Shown here: positions 33,970-41,204 of the stretch, one piece after another
How positions within the stretch are numbered: the first letter of the stretch is position 1
How the letters are laid out: the number at the start of each line of letters is the position of its first letter
DNA from: Halorubrum sp. JWXQ-INN 858
Lineage (GTDB): Archaea > Halobacteriota > Halobacteria > Halobacteriales > Haloferacaceae
Assembly (NCBI RefSeq): GCF_009806985.1
Contig: NZ_WUAX01000011.1
Span: forward strand, 248,001 to 312,000
Direction: 5' to 3'
Length of the DNA: 64,000 bases
The notes under the pieces: generated by a model
Seen by the model: the letters and a program-made list of their open reading frames with translations, nothing else
The model's database searches: none
Told to the model about the DNA's origin: nothing
Position numbers and translations under genes: made by a program

Positions 33970-34029
33970 CTTATAAGGGACGTTTCGGGCATATAAAGGT
34001 CGTTTCGAGCTTATAAGGGCCGTGCCGCC
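33970..34029. repeat. 20-nt repeat, 3 copies, each with a TATA-like core
   Basis: Units CTTATAAGGGACGTTTCGGG, CATATAAAGGTCGTTTCGAG and CTTATAAGGGCCGTGCCGCC follow each other at 20-nt spacing. Each contains TATAA(A/G)G, so the block could be a triple promoter or a decayed array. Confidence 0.75.
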
Positions 34030-34085
34030 ACCGGCGGCGAACGGTCGAGGGTGGACGTCGTCCTCTGCGCCTTCGTCCTCCACAC

Positions 34086-34185
34086 CCTCGCCCTCCCCAG
34101 CCTCGGCCGGCGGCGGCCGCGGGACCGCACCGCACCGCGCCGCGGCCGCCGCCGACCTCCGCCGCTCGCGAGCGACGCGCGCCCG
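34086..34185 (-). repeat. Structured repeat element, copy C
   Basis: Minus-strand order: GGGCGCGCGT, palindrome CGCTCGCGAGCG, purine strand GCGGAG, then an 18-bp stem (34140-34157 with 34105-34122, one G-U) closing a 17-nt GCGGTGCGGT loop. The tail CGAGGCTGGGGAGGGCGAGG follows (plus 34086-34105). The stem and flanks match copy A. It begins about 40 nt after the stress-protein stop (34224), in the same orientation. Confidence 0.6.
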
Positions 34186-34223
34186 GTGATTCCTTCAGCC
34201 GCGAGGCTTCCCGACGACCTCGC

Positions 34224-34670
34224 TCAGCCGCGACGCGTCTCCACGACCTCGCCCGCCCGCGCCGTGAGCACCGGCACGGGACTGTAGCGGACGACGCGCT
34301 CGGCGACGGAGCCCGCGGTGAGGAACCGTCCGAGGCCGGTCCGTCCGTGGGTCCCCATCACGATCAGGTCGGCGTCGTAGGCGTCGACCGCGTCGAGGAT
34401 CTGCTCGTGCGGCCGCCCGCGGCGGAGGTGTTTCTCGACGGGGATCCCGCGCTCGACGGCGGCCGCCTCGACCGCCTCGACGGCCGCCTCGCCGCGGGCC
34501 TCCTCGCGCTCGACGACCACGTCCCACTCGGTCGCGCCGGCGACGTGCTCGTCGACGACGAACAGCGCGTGGACCCGCGCGTCGGCCAGCTCCGCGAGGT
34601 AACACGCCTGCTCGACGGCGGCCGCGATCCCGGCGCTCCCGTCCGTGGGCAGGAGGATCTCGTCGTACAT
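34224..34670 (-). CDS. Universal stress protein (UspA family)
   Basis: A 148-residue Usp starting [43 protein letters not shown], with [37 protein letters not shown] as the nucleotide-binding signature. The start at 34670 matches the family N-terminus; an ATG at 34682 would add four residues. It is divergent from the DUF2070 gene, and a structured element (copy C) lies directly after its stop. No specific stress is indicated by the sequence. Confidence 0.92.
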   Translation of the reverse strand: MYDEILLPTDGSAGIAAAVEQACYLAELADARVHALFVVDEHVAGATEWDVVVEREEARGEAAVEAVEAAAVERGIPVEKHLRRGRPHEQILDAVDAYDADLIVMGTHGRTGLGRFLTAGSVAERVVRYSPVPVLTARAGEVVETRRG

Positions 34671-34741
34671 GGTACCAGTCATCACGACCACGGCGCTTCA
34701 ACGTTCGGGGGCCTTTTGAGGGCGAGCGTCGAGGGATCGGT

Positions 34742-36796
34742 ATGACCGCGACACAGGGCCGGCTCGCGGACCTCTCGCGGTTCGTCTTCCGGCTTCCGCA
34801 CTGGCCGCGAACGCTCTCGGTCGCGGTCCTGATCGCGGGGATCACCGGGATCGCCGTCTTCGACGCGACGTCGACGATCGGCCCCATCCACCCGGTGTTG
34901 CTCGTCGGACAGGACGCCTGGCAGGGGATCTTCTTCATCGGCGTCCCGACGCTCGTCGCCGCGTTCACGACGACCACCGTCGACGGCGCGCTCGGCGGCG
35001 ACCTCACGTACAACGCCTCCGCGTTGCTCGCGCTGTGCTGTGAGGTGCTCGTCGTCGTCGCGCTCGTCGCCGCGGGCGTCGTCGGCGTCCTCGCGGGGTT
35101 CGACCAGCGGTTCGTCTTCGACGCGCTCGTCGTCGCGCTCGCGTCGATCTTCGCCGTGCGGCTGTTCGTCGTCCTCGCCGTCTCCCGGCTGTCGATCGCG
35201 CGCGCCTGCCTGCCCGCGTCGATCCAGACCGTCGTCGGCGGGCTCCTGCTGTTCGTCTACAGCGGAACCGTCCAGCTGCTCGAGGGGAGCTCGGCGTACG
35301 ACGCGTACGTGGCGTGGCTCGCGCGCGGCGACGCCGGCCCGCCCGCGTTCGAGGCGGTCGCCCCCGACCACTTCGCGCTGCTCGCCGCGCTGTGTGTCGT
35401 GTACGCGGCGGCGGTCTGGGCGTTCCTCGTCGGGATCGACCGCCCGTGGCGGCGGAGCCTCGGCGTCTCCGTGCTCGATTTCGTCCGCGGCTTCATCGGC
35501 CACGTCGCCGAGGGGTCACGCGACCTCGAACGCTTCTTCGAGGCGCTCGGACAGGAGGCGATCGTCCCCGTCTCCGTCGTCTCCTTCCGGACGCTCGCGG
35601 ACGACGGGGCGCAGTCGGCGGATGCGAGAACGAGCGACGACGGACCGGACGGGACGAACGAATCGGACGGGACGGACCAACCGGACGGGACGGACGAGCC
35701 GAACGGGACGGACGAGCCGAACGGGACGGCCGGGATCGATCCGACCGCGCTCGGCCGCGAGAAGGCCCGGTTCGTCCTCCCGATGGTCCATCCGGGCCCC
35801 ATGGGCGAGATCGGCGGGGGCAACCTCCCGGTGCGAGCGGCGCGCCGGGCGGAGGGGCTCGGCTTCCCGCCGCACGCCACGGCGGGTCACGACTTCAACC
35901 TCGTCTCCGGTCGGGAGGTCGACGCCGTCCTCGACGCGGCCGACCGCGCGCACGCGAGCGCGACGTTCACCCGCGAGGCGACCGGGCCCACGGTGACGCG
36001 GTCCGGAGCGGCGACGATGCTCGGACAGGGGTTCGGCGAGACCGCGCTGGCGGTCAACACGTTCGCGCCGTCGACCGCCGACGACGTCGACTTCGCGGTC
36101 GGGCAGTCCGCGATGGCCGAATTCAGGGCGGCCGGGATCGGGACCGTCCTCCTCGCCGACGCGCACAACTGCCACGGCGGGCTCGACGGTCCGGACCTCG
36201 GGCACGTCACTCCCGGCTCCGAGCGTTCGTACGACCTGTTCGCGGCGGCCGGGGAGACCGGACGAACCCTCGCGGACGCCGCCCGGGGGCCGCTGGAACT
36301 CGGCGTCGCGGACGACCCGACCGAGTGGACGCCGGCCGACGGGATCGGGCCGCTCGGGGTCCGGGTCGCGGTGACCCGCGCGACGGACGTCGAGGCCGCC
36401 TACGTCCTCATCGACGGCAACAACGTGGTTCCGGGCGTGCGCGAGCGACTGCTCGAGGCGGTCGCTGACGCGACCGGGATCGACCACGCCGAGGTGCTGA
36501 CGACCGACACCCACGTCGTCAACCGGACGCGTGCCGACAACCGCGTCGGCGAGCGGATCGACGGCGGCGAGCTCGCCGACCTCGTCGCGTCGCTCGCGCG
36601 GGAGGCGCGGGCGGACCTGGAGCCGGTCGCGGTCGGGGGCGGGACCGAACACGCCCGCGTCGTCGTGTTCGGCAACGATCGGACGGAGACGCTCGCGACG
36701 CAGGCGAACACGGCGCTCTCGCTCGGCGGCGCGCTGGCGGCGGCGGTGACGCTGCTCGCGATGGCGGTCAGCCTCCTGCTGTTCTTCGTCACCTAG
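34742..36796 (+). CDS. DUF2070 family membrane protein
   Basis: A 684-residue protein. About seven hydrophobic helices occupy residues 25-245, then comes a large soluble domain with the family's conserved FVLPMVHPGPMGEIGGGNLPVR, the HDFNLVS segment and VLLADAHNCHGG, and a final C-terminal helix. DUF2070 is archaeal and uncharacterised; the His/Asp-rich conserved motifs suggest metal-dependent chemistry, by inference. Residues about 296-330 carry a hexapeptide repeat (DGTDEPNGT). It overlaps the convergent zinc-finger gene by 8 nt. Confidence 0.9.
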   Translation: MTATQGRLADLSRFVFRLPHWPRTLSVAVLIAGITGIAVFDATSTIGPIHPVLLVGQDAWQGIFFIGVPTLVAAFTTTTVDGALGGDLTYNASALLALCCEVLVVVALVAAGVVGVLAGFDQRFVFDALVVALASIFAVRLFVVLAVSRLSIARACLPASIQTVVGGLLLFVYSGTVQLLEGSSAYDAYVAWLARGDAGPPAFEAVAPDHFALLAALCVVYAAAVWAFLVGIDRPWRRSLGVSVLDFVRGFIGHVAEGSRDLERFFEALGQEAIVPVSVVSFRTLADDGAQSADARTSDDGPDGTNESDGTDQPDGTDEPNGTDEPNGTAGIDPTALGREKARFVLPMVHPGPMGEIGGGNLPVRAARRAEGLGFPPHATAGHDFNLVSGREVDAVLDAADRAHASATFTREATGPTVTRSGAATMLGQGFGETALAVNTFAPSTADDVDFAVGQSAMAEFRAAGIGTVLLADAHNCHGGLDGPDLGHVTPGSERSYDLFAAAGETGRTLADAARGPLELGVADDPTEWTPADGIGPLGVRVAVTRATDVEAAYVLIDGNNVVPGVRERLLEAVADATGIDHAEVLTTDTHVVNRTRADNRVGERIDGGELADLVASLAREARADLEPVAVGGGTEHARVVVFGNDRTETLATQANTALSLGGALAAAVTLLAMAVSLLLFFVT

Positions 36797-37025
36797 TGGT
36801 TCCCGGCCGTGCCTGGTCGCGATCCGACGACAGGCGGTAGTCGCGCACCGACTCGACGCCACAGCTCGGACACCGTCGCCGGTAGACGACCGCCGACCCG
36901 CTCGTGGCGGCGTGCCAGGATCCCTCGCCGTCGACTCGGCCGCAGGCGTCACAGACGTACGGCTCGCCGTCGAAGCGCGCACGGAGCCGCTCGAACGCCG
37001 ACGTTCCGCGGTTCGTGGACGACAT
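36789..37025 (-). CDS. Small zinc-finger protein (HVO_0649-like)
   Basis: A 78-residue protein with two Cys pairs, YVCDACGRVDGEGSW and RRRCPSCGVESVRDYRL, separated by about 25 residues and forming one zinc ribbon. It resembles the small zinc-finger proteins that are abundant in haloarchaea and was placed with the HVO_0649-like group from memory. Function unknown. It is co-oriented with the prefoldin cluster but separated by 107 nt from DUF3194. Confidence 0.72.
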   Translation of the reverse strand: MSSTNRGTSAFERLRARFDGEPYVCDACGRVDGEGSWHAATSGSAVVYRRRCPSCGVESVRDYRLSSDRDQARPGTTR

Positions 37026-37132
37026 ACGTCACCAATACACATGGACGGAACTAATAATTGCCGGTTGTTTCGGCTTCGATCGATACCGCGGCTCACGCTG
37101 GAGACGCGGCGTCACAAAAGCGGGCGCGTCGG

Positions 37133-37438
37133 TTACGCGCCGAACAGCTCGTCGACCGCCTCGCCGGCGGTCTCTGCGGCCTCGCGGGCGACCGCGTCGG
37201 GGTCGGGGTCGTCCGGATCGGACTCGTCCGGATCCGAGACGTTCGGATCCGAGCCGCCCGGAGCGTTCAGGTAGACGTCGACGTCGAGCACGCCGTCCTC
37301 GAACGTGACCGTGACGTCGAGGTCCGTGACGTCCGACTGCGCGTAGTACGAGAAGACGACGCCCTCGGCCGCCTCCGCCGCGGTCCGAACGACCTCCTCG
37401 TCGCTCGGGTCGTTCCCGCCCTGTTCGTCGTCGCTCAT
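37133..37438 (-). CDS. DUF3194 domain-containing protein
   Basis: A 101-residue acidic protein with EEVVRTAAEAAEGVVFSYYAQSDVTDLDVTVTFEDGVLDVDVYLNAP, then a DPDESDPDDPDP low-complexity linker and a short Ala-rich helix. DUF3194 proteins are found directly after prefoldin beta in many archaea, and here the prefoldin stop is adjacent to its start (37438/37439). Function is unknown; the conserved linkage implies a chaperone or translation-related role. Confidence 0.85.
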   Translation of the reverse strand: MSDDEQGGNDPSDEEVVRTAAEAAEGVVFSYYAQSDVTDLDVTVTFEDGVLDVDVYLNAPGGSDPNVSDPDESDPDDPDPDAVAREAAETAGEAVDELFGA

Positions 37439-37834
37439 TTACGCGCCGCCCGCGCCCGGGCCGCCCGGCCCCATCGGGCCGCCGCCGGCACCGCCCTGCA
37501 GGAGCTGCTGGAGCTCGCCCTGGAGGTCGTCGAACTGCTCCTGGACGCGCTGCTCCTGCTTCTCGAGCTGCTCGGTGCGGACTTCGAGGGACTCGACCTT
37601 GTTCTCGAGGTCGTCGTAGGCGGACTCGTAGTCGGTCTCGACGAGGATCTCGCCGATCTCGCGGTACATCCCCGCGTCCTCGTCGATGTCTTCGAGGGCG
37701 GTGAGTGCCGTCTTCGACTCGTTGAGCGCGGTCTGCGCCTGCTCCTTCTGCTGGGCGACCTGCTGTGCGGTCTCCTGGAGTTCCTGCAGCTCCTCGATCT
37801 TCTCCTGTGCTTCCGGCGGCATGTTGCCCTGCAT
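37439..37834 (-). CDS. pfdB: Prefoldin subunit beta
   Basis: A 131-residue protein starting [38 protein letters not shown]- and C-terminal coiled coils flank the beta-hairpin region [34 protein letters not shown], and a Gly/Pro/Ala tail ends it. Prefoldin alpha2beta4 captures unfolded proteins for the thermosome. It is the fourth gene of the L37Ae-RpoP-Pcc1-PfdB-DUF3194 arrangement conserved across archaea. Confidence 0.95.
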   Translation of the reverse strand: MQGNMPPEAQEKIEELQELQETAQQVAQQKEQAQTALNESKTALTALEDIDEDAGMYREIGEILVETDYESAYDDLENKVESLEVRTEQLEKQEQRVQEQFDDLQGELQQLLQGGAGGGPMGPGGPGAGGA

Positions 37835-37968
37835 ACGAAGTCGGTGGTGGTCCGGACGGAAAAACCCCCGACTTCTCCGACGACGAGCCGTCTCGATGAA
37901 AATCGGTTCGAGAGCGACTGTATGGCCAGATTTTGGCGATAATAGATCAGTCTACCTGGCCGGCTCGG

Positions 37969-38235
37969 TCAGCTCGACACGCGTTCGGCGACCGCGACCA
38001 GCCGGGACCAGCTGTTGATCCCGGCCCGGAGCGCGACCAGGTCGTCGGCCCCGACGCGGACGCTGACGACCGCCCCGTCGCGATCGACGGTCGCCGCCGA
38101 GCGGGCGTCGTCGATCTCGCCGACCTCGGGGACCAGCGCGTCGGCGACGACGCGTGCGCGCCGCTCGGTAGCGTATCGGAAACGGAGCGTGGCGTCGTGC
38201 TCGCGGGTCGCCGGCGCGGTCGTCGCGGTCGTCAC
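37969..38235 (-). CDS. pcc1: KEOPS complex subunit Pcc1
   Basis: An 88-residue protein: a short Thr/Ala tail, then LRFRYATERRARVVADALVPEVGEIDDARSAATVDRDGAVVSVRVGADDLVALRAGINSWSRLVAVAERV. This matches the Pcc1/CTAG fold, in which the dimer organises KEOPS for t6A37 synthesis on tRNA. Sua5, the other t6A enzyme, is at 43107. It follows rpoP by 20 nt, as in other haloarchaea. Confidence 0.9.
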   Translation of the reverse strand: MTTATTAPATREHDATLRFRYATERRARVVADALVPEVGEIDDARSAATVDRDGAVVSVRVGADDLVALRAGINSWSRLVAVAERVSS

Positions 38236-38255
38236 GGTATCGGCGGGCGCGACGG

Positions 38256-38390
38256 TTACTCGACGGTGACTTCCTTGATGCCGCCGCCGCGCTCCTTCAA
38301 GAGGACGCGGTGGCCACAGTACGGACAGCGCACGCCGCCGTACTCGTCGAGGGTGACGTCGCGCTTACAGCGGGAGCACTTGTAGCTCAT
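38256..38390 (-). CDS. rpoP: RNA polymerase subunit P (Rpb12/RPC10 homologue)
   Basis: A 44-residue protein read from ATG 38390 to TAA 38256: [20 protein letters not shown], then [15 protein letters not shown]. Two Cys pairs (CSRC, CPYC) form the zinc site of RpoP, which anchors Rpo3 and Rpo10 in archaeal RNA polymerase. It begins immediately after the L37Ae stop. Its small size kept it easy to miss, but all family residues are present. Confidence 0.95.
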   Translation of the reverse strand: MSYKCSRCKRDVTLDEYGGVRCPYCGHRVLLKERGGGIKEVTVE

Positions 38391-38657
38391 CTATTCCTCG
38401 TCGGCGAGGGCGGCGCGGATGGAGCGGCGAACGGTGCGTCCACCCGGCGTCTCGGGCCGGTAGGCCCCGCCGGTGAACTGTTCGCCGGTTTTCTCGTTGA
38501 CCCAGATCCCGGTTCCGACGCGCTTGACGTCGTCGCCGTCGACCGTGGCGTTCCGCATGTCCTCCTCGATCTCCTGAACCCGCTTGCGAGCGACGCGGCC
38601 GTATCGGGCCCCGAATCGGCCCGCACTGCCGGTGCTTCGAGCCTTGTCGTCAGCCAT
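38391..38657 (-). CDS. 50S ribosomal protein L37Ae lacking the zinc-ribbon cysteines
   Basis: An 88-residue basic protein starting [34 protein letters not shown] and ending [26 protein letters not shown], which is clearly L37Ae. The family normally has two CxxC pairs between EIE..M and the TGIWQC..C segment. Here that region reads [12 protein letters not shown] and [13 protein letters not shown], with no cysteine anywhere in the protein. I re-read the DNA and see no frameshift. The fold may be held without zinc. It heads the rpoP-pcc1-pfdB cluster. Confidence 0.9.
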   Translation of the reverse strand: MADDKARSTGSAGRFGARYGRVARKRVQEIEEDMRNATVDGDDVKRVGTGIWVNEKTGEQFTGGAYRPETPGGRTVRRSIRAALADEE

Positions 38658-38785
38658 AGTGACTCCGTCTACCGTCAGCGCGCGTAAAAAGGCTACGAGT
38701 CGAGCCGGGGGCGACCCCCGACCGTCCGCGGCGTCCCCGGTCGGGTCGACGACGGCTTTTTGCCCTCGGATCGCCGAGGTGGGGT

Positions 38786-39265
38786 ATGTACTGGCGGGGG
38801 CACGTCGGGCTCGGCCTGCTGGCGTACGCGCCGATCGCGGGGATCGCCCTCGACGCCGGCGAGCCGCGGCTGGCGGCCCTCGGCGGCCTCCTCGCCGTCG
38901 CGTTCGCGACCCTCCCGGACGCCGACGAGCGGCTTCCGATCCCGCACCGCGGCCCGACACACACCCTCCTGTTCGCGTTCGTGACGGGGGCTCTCGCCGC
39001 ACTCGTCGCCGCGCTCGTCGGCGCGCTCGTCGTCCCGACCACCCCCGCGTGGACCCCGACGTTCGTCGGGACCGTGGTGACGATCACTCTGCTCTCGCAC
39101 ATCGCCGGCGACGCCATCACGCCGATGGGTATCCGGCCGTTCCGTCCCGTCTCGGACGCCCACTTCACGCTCGATCTGACGCCCGCGAAGAACCCCCGGG
39201 CGAACTACCTGTTCCTCGTCGTCGGCGTCCTCGCGTTGACCGCGTCTGTGCTGCGGGTCGCCTGA
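38786..39265 (+). CDS. Membrane-bound metal-dependent hydrolase (YdjM / DUF457 family)
   Basis: A 159-residue protein starting [25 protein letters not shown]. It has GHVGLG and the metal-site motifs [26 protein letters not shown] (DxD, HRGxTH) plus [20 protein letters not shown], with four hydrophobic helices. These are standard for the YdjM/LexA-regulated membrane hydrolase family; the substrate is unknown. The last two codons and stop form the first unit of a 24-nt tandem array. Confidence 0.86.
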   Translation: MYWRGHVGLGLLAYAPIAGIALDAGEPRLAALGGLLAVAFATLPDADERLPIPHRGPTHTLLFAFVTGALAALVAALVGALVVPTTPAWTPTFVGTVVTITLLSHIAGDAITPMGIRPFRPVSDAHFTLDLTPAKNPRANYLFLVVGVLALTASVLRVA

Positions 39266-39409
39266 GTCGGCGGTGTTGTGGTCGCCTGAGTCGGCGGTGT
39301 TGTGGTCGCCTGAGTCGGCGGTGTTGTGGTCGCCTGAGTCGGCGGTGTTGTGGTCGCCTGAGTCGGCGGTGTTGTGGTCGCCTGAATCGACGGTGCTGTG
39401 GTCGCCTGA
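39257..39409. repeat. 24-nt tandem repeat, 6.4 copies, including the upstream stop codon
   Basis: Units of GTCGCCTGAGTCGGCGGTGT plus TGTG start at 39257 and recur every 24 nt. Copy 6 has three changes and copy 7 is partial. Copy 1 includes the Val-Ala-stop of the hydrolase gene, so its stop is reiterated in every unit. Confidence 0.95.
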
Positions 39410-39418
39410 CCGCGTCGA

Positions 39419-40264
39419 CTACTCGTCTTCGGGGAGCCGACCCCGCGCGTCGTCGACGAGGCTCGGGTGCGTGCGCTGGCGCTCGTCGTGCGGCTCGGCG
39501 AAGTACTCGCGCATGGCCGCCATCGACTCGCGCTCGCGGGCGCGCCGCTCCGTCTCCGACACCTCCTCACAGCCGGGCGGGACGTCGCGCCCGCGGTCGG
39601 TGAAGTACCCCTCCGGCGCGACCCAGTCGTGGTAGAAGGGGACCGCCGAGTCGTGGATCAGCGTCGTCGCCACCTCCGCGCCGTGGCCCGCCGCGATCAC
39701 GGTCTGGTGGTAGCGCTCGGCGATCCGGCCCGCCGCGTACACGCCCTCGACGGACGTCCGCCCCAGCCCGTCGTCCTCGACGTACGTCTTCGAGCCCGCC
39801 GCCCGGAGGTCGACGCCGAGCGGCTCCAGGTACTCGGCGTCCGCCCAGGAGGCGGCGATCACGCGCTCGGCCGCGACGGCGTCCCCCCGGTCGACCGTCG
39901 CGACGAACCTCGCGTCCGGCAGGTCGGCGGCGGCTCCGTCCGAGACCCGGTCGATCCGGGTCACTCGTCCGGACCGGAGGTCGACCCCGTTGCGGGTCGC
40001 CTGCGACCGGAGCATGTCGAGGAAGAGCCGCGGGTTGACGCCGGCGGGGAATCCGGGCACGTTCTCGAGGTGCGCGTTGCGCGTCAGGATCGGGTCGTCC
40101 GCGGTGACGACGACCGTGTCGAGGCTCGCGCGGGCCGTGTACACGCCGGCCATCAGTCCCGCCACGCCGCCCCCGACGATCAGTACCTCGTAGGTGTCGA
40201 TCGCCCTCGCGTCGTCCGCCCTCGCGTCGCCCGCCCTCGCGTCGTCCGCCGAGTGGTCGCTCAT
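39419..40264 (-). CDS. FAD-dependent oxidoreductase, thioredoxin reductase-like
   Basis: A 281-residue flavoprotein. After an Asp/Ala repeat (DDARAGDARADDARA) comes VLIVGGGVAGLMAGVYTARASLDTVVV, then ENVPGFPAGVNPRLFLDMLRSQATRNGVDL and the second FAD contact VEGVYAAGRIAERYHQTVIAAGHGAEVATTLI. The redox-active CxxC and the NADPH-binding GGG domain of true thioredoxin reductase are missing, so it is a shortened, non-disulfide relative. The C-terminal 60 residues are charged and unique. CTTATAAG at 40288-40295 sits 24-31 nt before the ATG. Confidence 0.82.
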   Translation of the reverse strand: MSDHSADDARAGDARADDARAIDTYEVLIVGGGVAGLMAGVYTARASLDTVVVTADDPILTRNAHLENVPGFPAGVNPRLFLDMLRSQATRNGVDLRSGRVTRIDRVSDGAAADLPDARFVATVDRGDAVAAERVIAASWADAEYLEPLGVDLRAAGSKTYVEDDGLGRTSVEGVYAAGRIAERYHQTVIAAGHGAEVATTLIHDSAVPFYHDWVAPEGYFTDRGRDVPPGCEEVSETERRARERESMAAMREYFAEPHDERQRTHPSLVDDARGRLPEDE

Positions 40265-40287
40265 ACCCGACCTCTCCCCCGCGTCGA

Positions 40288-40295
40288 CTTATAAG
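40288..40295 (-). promoter_or_regulatory. TATA box of the 39419-40264 flavoprotein gene
   Basis: CTTATAAG, 24-31 nt upstream of the ATG at 40264; leaderless spacing. Confidence 0.6.
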
Positions 40296-40311
40296 GCCGC
40301 GTCGGCGTCCC

Positions 40312-40800
40312 TCACGGCGAGAAGGAGGTCCCACACGAGACGCAGGTGAACCGGAAGCGCCCGTCGTCGGTCAGGGCGGTCCGGTGTGCGCGTTCCTCGT
40401 CGCAGGTCCGGCAGTCCGCGATCGTCTCGATCGCGTCCCAGTCGTGGCGGGCTCCCGGCGCGCCGAACGCCCACGCGACGACCGGCTCCGTAGCGTCCTC
40501 GCGGACGAACCCCGACTGGAACTCGCCGGGCGCGAACCGGATCAGCTCGCCGGCCCCGACGTCGACGCGCTCGCGCTCGCGGCCCACCTCGAAGGTGGCG
40601 ACGCCCGACAGGACGTAGAACACCTCCTCCTGATCGCCGTGGGCGTGGAGGCCGCCGGCGAACGCGTCGCCGGGCGCGAGCTCGAAGTAGTTCATCGCGA
40701 CGTGTTCGGTGCCGAGCGCGCGCGAGACGGGCTTTCGCACGTCGTGGACGCCCAACGGGTTCGTGACGACGTCGACGTCGTCAATCGTGACCCTCCTCAT
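40312..40800 (-). CDS. Cupin domain protein with C-terminal zinc ribbon
   Basis: A 162-residue protein. The cupin barrel covers about residues 30-110 (AMNYFELAPGDAFAGGLHAHGDQEEVFYVLSGVATFEVG, with the GX5HXHX3-4E metal motif, and ELIRFAPGEFQSGFV). The C-terminal 35 residues contain CRTC and CVSC pairs, which should bind zinc. A cupin joined to a rubredoxin-like or zinc-ribbon tail suggests a metal-dependent enzyme or sensor; the substrate is unknown. It lies 47 nt upstream of the flavoprotein in the same direction, and the two may be functionally linked. Confidence 0.82.
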   Translation of the reverse strand: MRRVTIDDVDVVTNPLGVHDVRKPVSRALGTEHVAMNYFELAPGDAFAGGLHAHGDQEEVFYVLSGVATFEVGRERERVDVGAGELIRFAPGEFQSGFVREDATEPVVAWAFGAPGARHDWDAIETIADCRTCDEERAHRTALTDDGRFRFTCVSCGTSFSP

Positions 40801-40898
40801 GGGGGAGCGTCACCCGGGCCCGGCATAACGCTGTCCACGCTTGCACGTGTCGAGGGATCCGCGCCGAGCGATCTCTTCCGAGAGGCCCTCGCCGAGAA

Positions 40899-40930
40899 AT
40901 CCTCGACGAAGCGCCGGCTTCGCCGAGGAT
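40899..40930. other. Stem-loop between divergent cupin and synthase genes
   Basis: ATCCTCGACGAAGC (40899-40912) pairs with GCTTCGCCGAGGAT (40917-40930) at 13 of 14 positions, loop GCCG. It lies 31 nt upstream of the synthase TATA box. Confidence 0.5.
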
Positions 40931-40960
40931 CGTCTGGACAAACCTGTCGCTATCCGACGG

Positions 40961-40967
40961 TTTATAT
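40961..40967 (+). promoter_or_regulatory. TATA box of the isopropylmalate/citramalate synthase leader
   Basis: TTTATAT is a strong TATA box. The predicted start is near 40988-40992, more than 200 nt before the synthase ATG but just upstream of a micro-ORF ATG at 40995. Confidence 0.65.
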
Positions 40968-40994
40968 GTGTGAGTCCCATGTCCACGGATACGA

Positions 40995-41072
40995 ATGACA
41001 CGAGACGGTCGTGGACCTTCGGAGGATAGAGGAAGTCGCCACACGGCGGCTGGCTGCGAAATTCTCCGGTAG
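40995..41072 (+). CDS. Candidate leader peptide (25 codons) upstream of the 2-isopropylmalate/citramalate synthase gene
   Basis: ATG 40995 to TAG 41072 encodes a 25-residue peptide beginning MTRDGRGPSEDRGSRHTAAG. Its ATG is about 28-34 nt past the TATA box, so it would be read as a leaderless frame. It is not enriched in Leu, Ile or Val, so classical attenuation by those codons is not indicated. A 20-nt direct repeat (GCGACGACGAACGCGACAGC) recurs between it and the synthase start (about 41090 and 41156). Translation is unproven. Confidence 0.3.
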   Translation: MTRDGRGPSEDRGSRHTAAGCEILR

Positions 41073-41204
41073 GACCGACGCGACGACGGCGACGACGAAC
41101 GCGACAGCCACCGGCGCGGCGATGACCGGTGTGACGACGAGGACGCCCGCGACAGCGACGACGAACGCGACAGCGACGACGACCGACACGGACGCGGAGA
41201 CGAC

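Larger units (their letters stand above)
33581..34223. other. 643-nt convergent gap holding elements B and C and TATA-like repeats
   Basis: No coding frame is supported. From the left it has a GGTTATAAATGG box (33677), element B (+), a G+C-rich stretch, three 20-nt TATA-bearing repeats (33970-34029) and element C (-). Each element sits on the side of, and in the direction of, the gene whose 3' end it follows. Confidence 0.6.

Noticed and set aside
39257..39409. CRISPR array
   Set aside because: Units are back-to-back 24-mers with no unique spacers, and no cas genes are near except a degenerate Cas4-like protein 16 kb away.
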